Shown: positions 46,686 to 56,040 of the stretch, piece after piece | How the letters are laid out: every line of letters begins with the position of its first letter | How positions within the stretch are numbered: position 1 is the first letter of the stretch | Assembly (NCBI RefSeq): GCF_019236175.1 | Contig: NZ_JAFAJM010000005.1 | Location: forward strand, 286,288 to 350,287 | Direction of reading: 5' to 3' | DNA from: Chryseobacterium sp. | GTDB lineage: Bacteria > Bacteroidota > Bacteroidia > Flavobacteriales > Weeksellaceae | Length of the DNA: 64,000 bases | Program-made: the position numbers and the translations under genes | Notes under the pieces: generated by a model | What the model was told of the DNA's origin: nothing | Database searches by the model: none | Seen by the model: only the letters and a program-made list of their open reading frames with translations

Positions 46686-49397
46686 ATGAAAAAATTCTAC
46701 TCAGTTTTATTATTGACTGTTATTTCTGTATTTCATGCGCAAATCATTAGCATTCCGGATAACAATCTCAAAAATAAACTTCTTTCCTCCAGTACTTCCA
46801 ATTATTTTGCTGTCGACCAAGCCGGAAACAGCATTAAAATAGATGCCAATAATGACAATGAAATTCAGGTTTCAGAAGCCCTTGCCGTATACAAATTAAG
46901 GATTGAGAATGCTGACGTTTCCAATGTCTCCGGACTTGATTCTTTTTCAAATCTGAAAGAGCTTGTTCTTTCCGGAAATAATTTAACTTCATTTAATTTA
47001 GGCTTTCCTGTTCTTGAGTTCCTGAACATTGATGGTAACCAGCTGACTGCCATCAATCTTCTCAACTGTCCTCTTCTTACAACCATTCAGATCTATGGTA
47101 ACAATTTTACGACCTTAGCGCTCGTCAGTAATTCCCTAGCCAATCTGTTCACGGGAGGAGACAATTTTCAAACGATAAACTTACAGGGCACTCCCGCTCT
47201 TAAAAAAGCATATATCTCATATTCTAATGTTCAAACCATCAACGGAAGTAATATGCCATTGCTGGAAGATCTTTCGATCAGCGGCACGCCATTACTGTCA
47301 CAGCTTAGCCTGAGCGGTTCTCTGCATCTTAATAAACTGACAATAAAGAATACAGGACTGGTGCATCTTGATTTGACCGATCTTACAGGTCTCCAGACAC
47401 TGGACTGCATGAACAATGAATTTCAATCTGCCATATTGGACGGTTGCACTTCTCTTTCAGTGGCGAGCCTGGAGTCTTCAAAACTCTCTTCTGTAAGCTT
47501 TAACAATGCCAGTTCAATCTATATGTTTAATCTTTCCAACAATAATCTTACTTCTATCAATTTAAGTAGTCTGCATTATCTTGGATATTTTGACGGCAGA
47601 AACAATAAGCTCACCAGTATCAACGTCAATAACCTGCCTAATCTCTGGTATTTATATCTTACCTCTAATCAGCTTACCCAGCTTGATCTCTCAACCTCTA
47701 CTCATATTAAAACGTTATTATGCAGTAATAATAAACTATCAGGTCTGGATACAGGCATGCTGACCAATATAATGACCCTGGAATGCACAAACAACCTGTT
47801 TACAGAGCTTGATTTTTCCAATAATAAAACCCTGGAATACCTTCAATGCAACTACAATCCCAACCTGCAGAGAATATCAATAAAGAATGGCGTCCTGCAA
47901 ACTCCCAACACTACCTTTTTATTTCCTAATACCGCTCTGAAACATCTTTGTTGTGATGAAAATGAAATAGACAGCTTCAATGTTTATAACATCGCCTACA
48001 ATAACAATACTGAAATTAATTCTTATTGTTCCTTTGTGCCGGGAGGAAGCTTTTATAAAATTCTGGGAAATGTAAAAGTAGATATTGATAATAACGGATG
48101 CACTACGAATGATCCTGATAAAGCATTTCAGAAATTTACGATAACAGGAGGGGGCATAACCGGAAGTGTGATCGCCAATGCTTCCGGTAACTACAGTATT
48201 CCGGTCCAGGCTGGTACATACCTAGTCACGCCTGTCCTTGAGAATCCTGTGTATTTTACGATTTCACCGGCAAGCTTTATGCTTAATTTTCCTCAGCAAA
48301 TGAGCCCGTATACTCAAAATCTCTGCATGGCTCCCAATGGCATTCACAACGATCTGGAAGCCATTATTATTCCTTTAACCTCAGCAGCTCCAGGTTTTAA
48401 TGCCCAGTACAAAATCATATACAAAAATAAAGGTACAAATACACAATCAGGAAATATTACATTCAATTTCAATACTGCTTTGGCGAGTTATCAAAATGCA
48501 ACACTACCTCCTAACTCCCAGTCAACAGCAGGTGTGAGCTGGAATTTTACAGGTCTTCTTCCTTTCGAAACCAGAGAAATCACCGTTACATTAAAATTAA
48601 ACTCACCAACACAAACTCCTTCTTTAAACAGCGGTGATATTTTACATTACACAGCACAGATCAACGGAGCCACAGATGAAACACCTGCAGATAATAACTT
48701 CGCATTACATCAGACAGTAGTCAACTCTTTTGATCCTAATGATAAAACATGTTTAGAAGGAACCTCTATTTCACAAACTCAGGTGGGTGATTATGTACAT
48801 TACCTGATCCGATTTGAAAATACCGGAACGGCCAACGCCCAGAATATTGTCGTAAAAGATATCATAGACACTTCAAAATTTGATCTTTCTTCTTTAATTC
48901 CATTGAGCAGCAGTCATAGTTTTATAACAAGAATAACCAATCCGAATGCTGTAGAATTTATCTTTGAAAATATTCAGCTGCCTTTTGACGATATGCATAA
49001 TGACGGTTATATTGCCTTTAAAATTAAAACAAAATCTACATTAACAGTGGGAGGCAGTTTCAGCAATACGGCCAGTATTTATTTTGATTACAACCATCCG
49101 ATTGTTACCGATACTTACATTACGACTATTCAGACCGGAAGTAATCTGGCTATCCAGGAGACTAAAAATAATAATAACACAATACTTGTTTACCCTAATC
49201 CGGTAAAAGATGTCCTTTTCGTTCAGTCTAAAGAGGAAGTAATTAAAGCTGAAATCTACGATGCTTCCGGAAGAATTGTATCTTCTGCAGGATTACAGGG
49301 AAATTCAATACAGGTTTCTACCCTTGCTAAAGGAAGCTATATTATTAAGATATTCACGAAAGGACAAACCTCCGTTCAGAAGTTTATCAAAAACTAA
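46686..49397 (+). CDS. Leucine-rich-repeat T9SS surface protein 1
   Basis: The 903-residue protein has a signal peptide (MKKFYSVLLLTVISVFHAQ) and a short N-terminal part with an EF-hand-like IDANNDNEIQVSEA (about 52-65). Leucine-rich repeats of the LxxLxLxxN(N/Q)LTxxxL kind cover about 75-420. A Cys-containing segment follows (YCSFVPGG, about 447), then beta-sandwich domains (to about 640) and a DUF11/DUF7619-like domain (HYLIRFENTGTANAQNIVVKDIID, about 700-720). The end is a type A T9SS signal (VYPNPVKDVLFVQSKEE..., about 832-903). It is probably a surface-exposed binding or adhesion protein; the target is unknown. The paralogue follows at 49689. Confidence 0.85.
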   Translation: MKKFYSVLLLTVISVFHAQIISIPDNNLKNKLLSSSTSNYFAVDQAGNSIKIDANNDNEIQVSEALAVYKLRIENADVSNVSGLDSFSNLKELVLSGNNLTSFNLGFPVLEFLNIDGNQLTAINLLNCPLLTTIQIYGNNFTTLALVSNSLANLFTGGDNFQTINLQGTPALKKAYISYSNVQTINGSNMPLLEDLSISGTPLLSQLSLSGSLHLNKLTIKNTGLVHLDLTDLTGLQTLDCMNNEFQSAILDGCTSLSVASLESSKLSSVSFNNASSIYMFNLSNNNLTSINLSSLHYLGYFDGRNNKLTSINVNNLPNLWYLYLTSNQLTQLDLSTSTHIKTLLCSNNKLSGLDTGMLTNIMTLECTNNLFTELDFSNNKTLEYLQCNYNPNLQRISIKNGVLQTPNTTFLFPNTALKHLCCDENEIDSFNVYNIAYNNNTEINSYCSFVPGGSFYKILGNVKVDIDNNGCTTNDPDKAFQKFTITGGGITGSVIANASGNYSIPVQAGTYLVTPVLENPVYFTISPASFMLNFPQQMSPYTQNLCMAPNGIHNDLEAIIIPLTSAAPGFNAQYKIIYKNKGTNTQSGNITFNFNTALASYQNATLPPNSQSTAGVSWNFTGLLPFETREITVTLKLNSPTQTPSLNSGDILHYTAQINGATDETPADNNFALHQTVVNSFDPNDKTCLEGTSISQTQVGDYVHYLIRFENTGTANAQNIVVKDIIDTSKFDLSSLIPLSSSHSFITRITNPNAVEFIFENIQLPFDDMHNDGYIAFKIKTKSTLTVGGSFSNTASIYFDYNHPIVTDTYITTIQTGSNLAIQETKNNNNTILVYPNPVKDVLFVQSKEEVIKAEIYDASGRIVSSAGLQGNSIQVSTLAKGSYIIKIFTKGQTSVQKFIKN

Positions 49398-49522
49398 CGG
49401 AAGAAGATTCCTATAAAAAAGCGGTGAAAATACTTCCGCTACTTTTTTATCTCTGATCTGATTGACAATCATCATTTTTTTCAGAAATCATCATATAAAC
49501 AATACAATCTGCAATAGAGCTG

Positions 49523-49550
49523 AAGCCTTGAAAATTCAAGGCTTTTTTAT
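49523..49550 (+). terminator. Terminator between the two paralogues
   Basis: AAGCCTTGAA (49523-49532) pairs perfectly with TTCAAGGCTT (49535-49544), followed by T5. A weaker hairpin (AAGCGG/CCGCT) lies at about 49418-49445 just after the first stop. Confidence 0.75.
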
Positions 49551-49688
49551 AATCTAACAAAATAAGACCCTTAACAACAATAGTAAAATTTAAAACATCT
49601 ATTAAACAAATGTTGATATTTTAATGAAATAAATACAAAACAGTAAATATTTTTCATACATTTACAAAAAACTAAACATCACTAAACC

Positions 49689-52175
49689 ATGAAAAACATT
49701 TATCTTTTTGTGCTGCTCCTGGCACAAATATCTCTCGGTGCACAGATTGTTAATATCCCGGATCCTTATTTCAAGGCCAAACTTCTTTCTGCAAGTCCGG
49801 CCAATCAGATCGCTCAGGGTACCGGCAGCGCATATGTTTCCATTGATACCAACAATGACGGTGAAATCCAGGTATCTGAAGCGGAAGCTATTACTACCAT
49901 TTCTCTGTATGTTTCCAACGGTCCCAACGGAATTCAATTTCCAATTCAGTCCATAGAAGGAATAAAATCCTTTATCAACCTGAAGTATCTTACGGTTTCG
50001 GACTGTCCGAATCTTTCTTCCGTGGATGTAAGCGGGATGTCTAAGCTGAGGCTGGTTTCCTTTGACAATAATACATCAATGTCTTCCGCCAATTTTTCAA
50101 ATTGTGATCTTCTGAATAACATCAGTGTCAGAAACGCGAATATTGTTCATCTTGATATTTCGAATCTCCCTAGTTTAGGCAATGTCAACAGTTCGGGAGG
50201 AAAAATACAGACGTTCAATTTCAGCGGAAGTACAGGAATACATACTTTTCTGTGTTCGAATAATCATATAAACACCATCGATCTGAGCTCACTGGTTAAT
50301 CTTACAACGTTGCATATTTATGAAAATCCGCTTACCAGTCTTAATCTGAATAACCTCACCAAACTTCAGACACTGAATACTGATGGTTGCCAGCTTACCT
50401 CACTTTCACTGCAGAATACGCCAAAGCTTAAATACATCGAAGCGATGAATAATAATTTATCCACAATAGATTTAAGCCAGTCGCCGGTCTTAGGTACTTT
50501 ATATCTCTCCGGCAATCAATTTACAAGCATAGATCTTTCTCACTCCCCACAGTTAGTTACCCTTGGAATGGGCAATAATCATCTGACGACTATTGATATT
50601 TCACATAATCCTCTTTTATCAACGCCCGGTTTAAGTTATAATAACCTCCAAACCATGTTTATAAAAAATGGTTTAGTGGGTGGTGGCGGCCTCTATGACA
50701 ACAATCCTAATTTAAGCTATATCTGTTGTGATGAAGGCGAAATCAACTCGATTCTCAATGCTAATGCTTTATTCGGATACAACAATGTGGTAGTGAATTC
50801 ATATTGTTCGTTCACTCCCGGAGGTACTGTATATAATGTTAACGGGAATACCAAATATGATGTCGACAATAACGGCTGTGATCCTACTGATATCAACAAA
50901 GCATTTCAGAAATTTACCATTACAGGTATCGGAACTTCAGGAAGTCTTATTTCTGATCATTCAGGAAATTATTCTATTCCGATAAATTCCGGTCCTCACA
51001 CAATTACTCCGGTTGTTGACAATCCTGCTTATTTTACTATTTCGCCAGCAAGTATAGCGGTTAATTTTCCACTTCAGACCAGCCCTATGACTCAGAATTT
51101 CTGTATGTCGGCCAACGGTACCCATCCTGATCTTGAAGTAGTGATCGTACCGGTAAGAGCGGCAGTACCGGGATTTGATACAGGGTATAAAATTGTTTTC
51201 AAAAATAAAGGAACAACTACACAATCCGGAACGCTGACTTTTGATTTTGATGACAGCCTGATGAATTTCCTGAATGCTACTGTAACTCCAAATTCGCAGT
51301 CAACGGGAAATCTGACCTGGAATTTCGCCAATCTCCTTCCGTTTGAAACCAGAGAAATTAAAGCGGTATTCACTTTAAATACACCTACCCAGACACCGCC
51401 TTTAAACGGTGGAGATATACTTCATTACACAGCACAGATCAACGGAGCTCCGGACGATACACCTGCGGATAATCTGTTTACCCTGAATCAGGTTGTTGTC
51501 AATGCTTTTGATCCTAATGACAAGACCTGTCTTGAAGGGCCTTCCATCAATCAGGCTAAAGTAGGTGATTATGTACATTATCTGATCCGATTTGAAAATA
51601 CGGGAACGGCAAATGCCCAGAATATCGTAGTAAAAGATATTATTGATGCTTCGAAATTTGATTTATCCAGTCTGGTACCACTTACAGGAAGCCATACTTT
51701 TGTAACAAGAATAAGCAATCCTAATACGGTAGAATTTATCTTTGAAAATATCCAGCTTCCTTTTGATGATATGCATAATGACGGATATGTTTCTTTTAAA
51801 ATTAAAACAAAATCTACATTAACGCCGGGAGACAGCTTCAGCAATACGGCCAATATCTATTTTGATTATAATCATCCGATTATCACCAATACGTATACGA
51901 CGGCTATCCAGACTGAAAATAATCTGGCAACTAAAGAAACTAAAAACAACACTGGTACAGTTCGTGTTTATCCTAATCCGGTCAAAGAAGTTCTGAACGT
52001 TCAGTCCAAAGATGAAGTGATCAAAGCTGAAATCTATGATCTGTCCGGAAGAATTCTGACTTCTATGGGAGCTCATGGAAATTCAATGAATGTTTCCAGC
52101 CTGCCTAAAGGAAACTATATCATTAAGATATTCACTAAAGGGCAAACAACTGTTCAGAAGTTTATCAAAGACTAA
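49689..52175 (+). CDS. Leucine-rich-repeat T9SS surface protein 2 (tandem paralogue)
   Basis: The 828-residue protein has the same order of parts as its neighbour: signal peptide (MKNIYLFVLLLAQISLGAQ), EF-hand-like IDTNNDGEIQVSEA, leucine-rich repeats (about 75-340), the YCSFTPGG segment, beta-domains, the DUF11/DUF7619-like HYLIRFENTGTANAQNI stretch and a T9SS tail (VYPNPVKEVLNVQSKDE). The C-terminal 400 residues are far closer to those of protein 1 than the repeat regions are. It carries fewer leucine-rich repeats. A perfect terminator follows. Confidence 0.85.
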   Translation: MKNIYLFVLLLAQISLGAQIVNIPDPYFKAKLLSASPANQIAQGTGSAYVSIDTNNDGEIQVSEAEAITTISLYVSNGPNGIQFPIQSIEGIKSFINLKYLTVSDCPNLSSVDVSGMSKLRLVSFDNNTSMSSANFSNCDLLNNISVRNANIVHLDISNLPSLGNVNSSGGKIQTFNFSGSTGIHTFLCSNNHINTIDLSSLVNLTTLHIYENPLTSLNLNNLTKLQTLNTDGCQLTSLSLQNTPKLKYIEAMNNNLSTIDLSQSPVLGTLYLSGNQFTSIDLSHSPQLVTLGMGNNHLTTIDISHNPLLSTPGLSYNNLQTMFIKNGLVGGGGLYDNNPNLSYICCDEGEINSILNANALFGYNNVVVNSYCSFTPGGTVYNVNGNTKYDVDNNGCDPTDINKAFQKFTITGIGTSGSLISDHSGNYSIPINSGPHTITPVVDNPAYFTISPASIAVNFPLQTSPMTQNFCMSANGTHPDLEVVIVPVRAAVPGFDTGYKIVFKNKGTTTQSGTLTFDFDDSLMNFLNATVTPNSQSTGNLTWNFANLLPFETREIKAVFTLNTPTQTPPLNGGDILHYTAQINGAPDDTPADNLFTLNQVVVNAFDPNDKTCLEGPSINQAKVGDYVHYLIRFENTGTANAQNIVVKDIIDASKFDLSSLVPLTGSHTFVTRISNPNTVEFIFENIQLPFDDMHNDGYVSFKIKTKSTLTPGDSFSNTANIYFDYNHPIITNTYTTAIQTENNLATKETKNNTGTVRVYPNPVKEVLNVQSKDEVIKAEIYDLSGRILTSMGAHGNSMNVSSLPKGNYIIKIFTKGQTTVQKFIKD

Positions 52176-52194
52176 CGAAGGATTATACCAATAT

Positions 52195-52228
52195 AAAAAG
52201 GCTGCGAAAATATTTTCGCAGCCTTTTT
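52195..52228 (+). terminator. Terminator after the second paralogue (16-bp stem)
   Basis: AAAAAGGCTGCGAAAA pairs with TTTTCGCAGCCTTTTT around TA; also a possible terminator for the convergent small gene at 52251. Confidence 0.85.
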
Positions 52229-52250
52229 TATCTCGTAAGTGAATCTCAGT

Positions 52251-52715
52251 TTATTTAAAAACCAGAACACTGTAAGGGCCGTTCTGATTCTCTTTAGGCA
52301 GAATAAATCTGATGTGTTGCTTTCCTTTATAATAATCTACATAAGGTTCTTTCGTAATAATCTTTCCGGTTCCGGTTTCTTTATAGCCTGCGCCTATTAC
52401 CGCTGAAAGATATTTATGATAATCTCTCTGTTCAGGAAATTCACATTCGATTCTATCCTGTGATTTATCTTTTGAATAAACAAATTTTCCGATTTTAAAT
52501 TTATAATCCGCACTTTCATATTCATTCAGATTAAATTCAGCACTTTCTGTTTTATCATGAAATTTATAATTAATCTTCTTCATTTCATTTTTAAATTCAG
52601 GCATACTGATTTTATTATATTCTGCCAGTTTTTCTAATGTGAAAGTCTGAGCTGATACCTGAATACCTAATAAGACAAAAAATAATGATGCTAATAAAGG
52701 TAAAGTTTTTTTCAT
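52251..52715 (-). CDS. Small secreted protein of unknown function
   Basis: The 154-residue protein has a signal peptide (about 1-22) and one compact domain. KLAEYNKISMPEFKNEMKKI comes near the start, with Tyr/Lys-rich sequence and DYYKGKQHIRFIL near the end. No family is recognised. It converges on the LRR-protein terminator. Confidence 0.75.
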   Translation of the reverse strand: MKKTLPLLASLFFVLLGIQVSAQTFTLEKLAEYNKISMPEFKNEMKKINYKFHDKTESAEFNLNEYESADYKFKIGKFVYSKDKSQDRIECEFPEQRDYHKYLSAVIGAGYKETGTGKIITKEPYVDYYKGKQHIRFILPKENQNGPYSVLVFK

Positions 52716-53027
52716 TGTTCAATTTTAAGTTAACAAAAATTAAAAGGGGCAATATAAGCCGATATGTCTTTTGTTGATTACTTTTCTTTTAGCCGTTCCT
52801 TTATATCTCGCTTTCGGCCAATAAGATCAGTTTTTAAATCTGACATACGCGTCTTATGTGAATTTCATTCAAATTTAGAAATTTTATTTATATAATTCTT
52901 AACGTAACCCACCTTTTATTTCTTATTTAACAGAATATGAATCATAATTCTGTCATTAACCAATATAATAATGGATTTAACACTCAAACGCCGGTTGAGA
53001 GAGTATATTGTATCGAAAAGTAAAACT
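52716..53027. other. Intergenic region after the kdp-locus kinase
   Basis: 312 bases with no gene. An imperfect long hairpin spans about 52971-53010: outer arms CAATATA/TATATTG, inner CTCAA/TTGAG around ACGCCGG. It lies just beyond the kinase stop on the minus strand and may end the kdp mRNA. Confidence 0.4.
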
Positions 53028-54743
53028 TTAGGCGACAGGCAATCTGAAATAAAAAGTACTTCCATGGTTCAGGGAGCTTCTTACTCCTATTTCGCCATTT
53101 TGTTTTTCAATAAAATTCTTTGAAATAGCCAATCCAAGCCCTGTCCCGTTCTGGTGTTCTCCCGGAACCTGAAAATAGCGGTCAAAAATCTGACGGTGGT
53201 ATTTTTCATCAATTCCGCTTCCCGTATCCGTAATGCTGAACTGGATAAAGGAGTCTTTTTTTTCCACCGAAATCCGGATTACTTCATCCTGGAATGAATG
53301 TTTCACTGCATTCGTAAGGAAATTATTCATTACCCAGACCGTTTTATCAAAATCGGCAGTTACCAGATCATTTTCCTCCAGATGATACTCAGCAGCAATG
53401 GTAATATTCTTCTGCTCTGCCAGTTTTTCAACATTCTTCATTGCAGTCTGAACAATATCTGCTGGAGAGCATTTGTCAACAGTTAACCGGATATTTCCGG
53501 ACTCCACCTGCGAAAGGTTAAGCAGTTCTCCGGTAATATCCAGCAGACGCTGCCCGTCTTCATTGATACTCTTAAGCAGTTCTTTCTGCTGATCATTCAA
53601 TTCCCCGAATTTTTGATTTCCCAGCAGCTGAACTCCCATTTTTATAGCTGAGATAGGAGTTTTCAATTCATGGGAAATGGTAGCAATGAAATTGGTCTTT
53701 GCAAAATCAAGTTCCTTGAAAGGGGTAATATTTCGTAATAGAATAACTTTTCCGATATATTTTTTTTCTTTTTCACCTGTTTTTGCAATATTGATCGGGA
53801 TAATATCCTGTTCAAAGTAATTCTCTTTATTATCCCGGACAATTTTAATGGGATCTTTCACCGGATGGTCAATATTCTTAAGCAGCTCACGCATCAAATC
53901 ATTGTTTACGGCTACTTCATGAGCTGTCTTTCCAATAATTTCTTCTTTATGAAGATTGGTAATTTTCAGAGCCTCATCATTAATCATATAGATGTAATGG
54001 TTTTCATCCAGACCAATAACTGCATCATGCATATTATTCACCAGGGTTTCAATTCTTTTTTTCTCCATAAGCTGCCTGGAAAGGCTGCTGCTTTCATACT
54101 CCTGAAGCTTTTCAGCCATCACATTAAAGGACTCTGCGAGGCTGTTAAATTCTTCGCTTCCTTTAAAATGGACCCTTTCGCTATAATTTTTGTTCGCAAT
54201 CTGTCTGATGCTAAAGGTTAACTGATTGATCGGCTCGGCAATCGTCTGCGGGAGATTAAAAAGTAAAGTAAATGCGATCAGGAAGCATACCGTTCCTAAA
54301 CTGACGATCCAGAAAGTTGCATTTTCAGCTGTAATAATGGCGATATCACTTTTCCGTTCAATGCCTTTCATATTTAAAGACATAATTTTGGCCAGATCTT
54401 CGCGGATCAGTTTTTCTTTTTCACGGGTAGCACCTTTTAGATAGCTGTTGAAATGCAGATTCAGATTCTGGGTAGCTTCTCTTTCTCCAAATTCAGTAAG
54501 ATTTTTTTCCTGCTGTTTATTATTTTTCTGAAAATCTTTTACCGCTACAGCACTGTCTGTATCAATATTATCCAGAGCAAGGAGCATATTTTTGGAAAAC
54601 TCCAGACTGTTATAATTGGCCGTAAGGATTTTCTCCGTATCGGATTTTAATTTATTGATATATACAGATCCTATCACCGAAAGAAGAACGATCAGTAAAA
54701 ATAAGAGTCCTACCCCCAGGGTGAGCTTTGTTTTAAGTTTCAT
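53028..54743 (-). CDS. Sensor histidine kinase of the kdp locus
   Basis: The 571-residue protein is counted from the ATG at 54743 (MKLKTKLTLGVGLLFLLIV); the upstream extension to 54863 overlaps the KdpD-N gene and is not coding-like. TM1 is at 8-29, a periplasmic helical part follows, TM2 is at about 145-166 and HAMP at about 168-220. A PAS domain (about 235-335) is followed by a HisKA domain with SHELKTPISAIK (about 351) and an HATPase domain with NNFLTNAVKHS and DTGSGID / GTGLGLAI. It lies five bases after the KdpD-N gene, so it probably supplies the kinase half missing from that protein. Confidence 0.9.
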   Translation of the reverse strand: MKLKTKLTLGVGLLFLLIVLLSVIGSVYINKLKSDTEKILTANYNSLEFSKNMLLALDNIDTDSAVAVKDFQKNNKQQEKNLTEFGEREATQNLNLHFNSYLKGATREKEKLIREDLAKIMSLNMKGIERKSDIAIITAENATFWIVSLGTVCFLIAFTLLFNLPQTIAEPINQLTFSIRQIANKNYSERVHFKGSEEFNSLAESFNVMAEKLQEYESSSLSRQLMEKKRIETLVNNMHDAVIGLDENHYIYMINDEALKITNLHKEEIIGKTAHEVAVNNDLMRELLKNIDHPVKDPIKIVRDNKENYFEQDIIPINIAKTGEKEKKYIGKVILLRNITPFKELDFAKTNFIATISHELKTPISAIKMGVQLLGNQKFGELNDQQKELLKSINEDGQRLLDITGELLNLSQVESGNIRLTVDKCSPADIVQTAMKNVEKLAEQKNITIAAEYHLEENDLVTADFDKTVWVMNNFLTNAVKHSFQDEVIRISVEKKDSFIQFSITDTGSGIDEKYHRQIFDRYFQVPGEHQNGTGLGLAISKNFIEKQNGEIGVRSSLNHGSTFYFRLPVA

Positions 54744-54748
54744 TGCTT

Positions 54749-55858
54749 TTAAGATAATATAATAATATCTACCTGCCTTTCGTTCAATCCGTTCATGAGC
54801 GAATAAATCCAGCTGTAACCGAATAACCGCTGCCAGAACTTTGCGTGAGGTTTTCCCATGCAAACCGTTGTAATATTATGGGCAATCACATATTCTAAAA
54901 TTCCATTATGAACACTGCTGTCCTTAATCCGGACTACTTTCGCCCCTAATTCCTGTGCTAAATTAAAATTATTAATCAGATAGCGCTGCTTATCCAATGC
55001 TATTTTTTCAGGATTTTCCGATGGTTTCTGAATATATAAAACAATCCACGGGCTATTATAATAGCTGGCCAGCCTTGCCGTTTTCCTGATAATGGTTTTT
55101 GCTATTTTCTCATTACTGCTGATACAGGCTAAAAATTTTATCGGTTTAAAATTTTCGGTCTTGATTTCCGTTTCCACCTTTCTTTCAACATGGGTGGCTA
55201 CTTCTTTTAATGCCAGTTCACGAAGCTGCAGAATATGTCCGCTCTGAAAGAAATTACTTAATGCAGTCTGAATCTTTTCTTTTTTATAGATTTTCCCTTC
55301 CTTCAGACGGGTCAGCAATTCATCTGCTGTTAAATCAATATTCACCACTTCATCAGCCAGTGCCAGAATTTTATCCGGTACTCTTTCTGCTACTTCAATT
55401 CCTGTGATTTTTTTTACTTCTTCGTTCAGACTTTCAATATGCTGGATATTCATGGCACTGATTACATTAATCCCGTTATCCAGAATTTCCAGAACATCCT
55501 GCCATCTTTTTTTATTTTTAGACCCCTCTACATTGGTATGTGCCAGTTCATCCACAAGTACCACTTCAGGATGTTCATTGATAATTGCCTGAAGATCCAT
55601 TTCCTCCAGATTTTTACCTTTATAAAAAACTGATTTCCTTGCGATTTCAGGAATTCCTTCTGCCAGAGCCTGAGTTTCTTCCCTGCCATGGGTCTCAATA
55701 TAACCTACCTTTACATCAATTCCGTTTCGTAAAAGAGAATGTGCTTCCTGAAGCATCCGGAAAGTTTTTCCCACACCCGCACTCATCCCGATATAGATTT
55801 TAAATTTTCCTTTCCGGGATTTCTGGATCAGTTCTAAAAAATGTTTTGCAGATGACAT
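54749..55858 (-). CDS. kdpD: KdpD N-terminal sensor protein (KdpD domain plus Usp), without kinase
   Basis: The 369-residue protein has the KdpD domain (about 15-225), with Walker A-like GMSAGVGKTFRMLQEA and Walker B VVLVDELAHTN. A universal-stress-protein-like domain follows (about 250-369, ACISSNEK, GKPHAKFWQRLFGYS). The membrane segments, HisKA and HATPase regions of E. coli KdpD (894 residues) are absent. They appear to be replaced by the separate kinase encoded next. It would sense K+ supply or turgor together with that kinase. Confidence 0.9.
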   Translation of the reverse strand: MSSAKHFLELIQKSRKGKFKIYIGMSAGVGKTFRMLQEAHSLLRNGIDVKVGYIETHGREETQALAEGIPEIARKSVFYKGKNLEEMDLQAIINEHPEVVLVDELAHTNVEGSKNKKRWQDVLEILDNGINVISAMNIQHIESLNEEVKKITGIEVAERVPDKILALADEVVNIDLTADELLTRLKEGKIYKKEKIQTALSNFFQSGHILQLRELALKEVATHVERKVETEIKTENFKPIKFLACISSNEKIAKTIIRKTARLASYYNSPWIVLYIQKPSENPEKIALDKQRYLINNFNLAQELGAKVVRIKDSSVHNGILEYVIAHNITTVCMGKPHAKFWQRLFGYSWIYSLMNGLNERQVDIIILS

Positions 55859-55970
55859 TTGATGATTCGTTTTTACAGTATTAAGTTATTATAATTTTTG
55901 TAGAACCACAATTCTTCTGATTGGGTTGATGCAATATTTGTGAGAGACAAGAAAAATCTAAATTACATAA

Positions 55971-55998
55971 GTGAGCCAAAGCCCACTTCTATTGATAT
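55971..55998 (+). repeat. Dispersed palindromic repeat, copy 3 (short, diverged)
   Basis: GTGAGCCAAAGCCCACTTC then TATTGATATA matches the core order of copies 1, 2 and 4, with several changes; the tail motif is missing. It lies between kdpD and the porin gene. Confidence 0.5.
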
Positions 55999-56040
55999 AT
56001 AAATGGATAGCTGCTATCCTCACCAACACCGGACTCTCAT

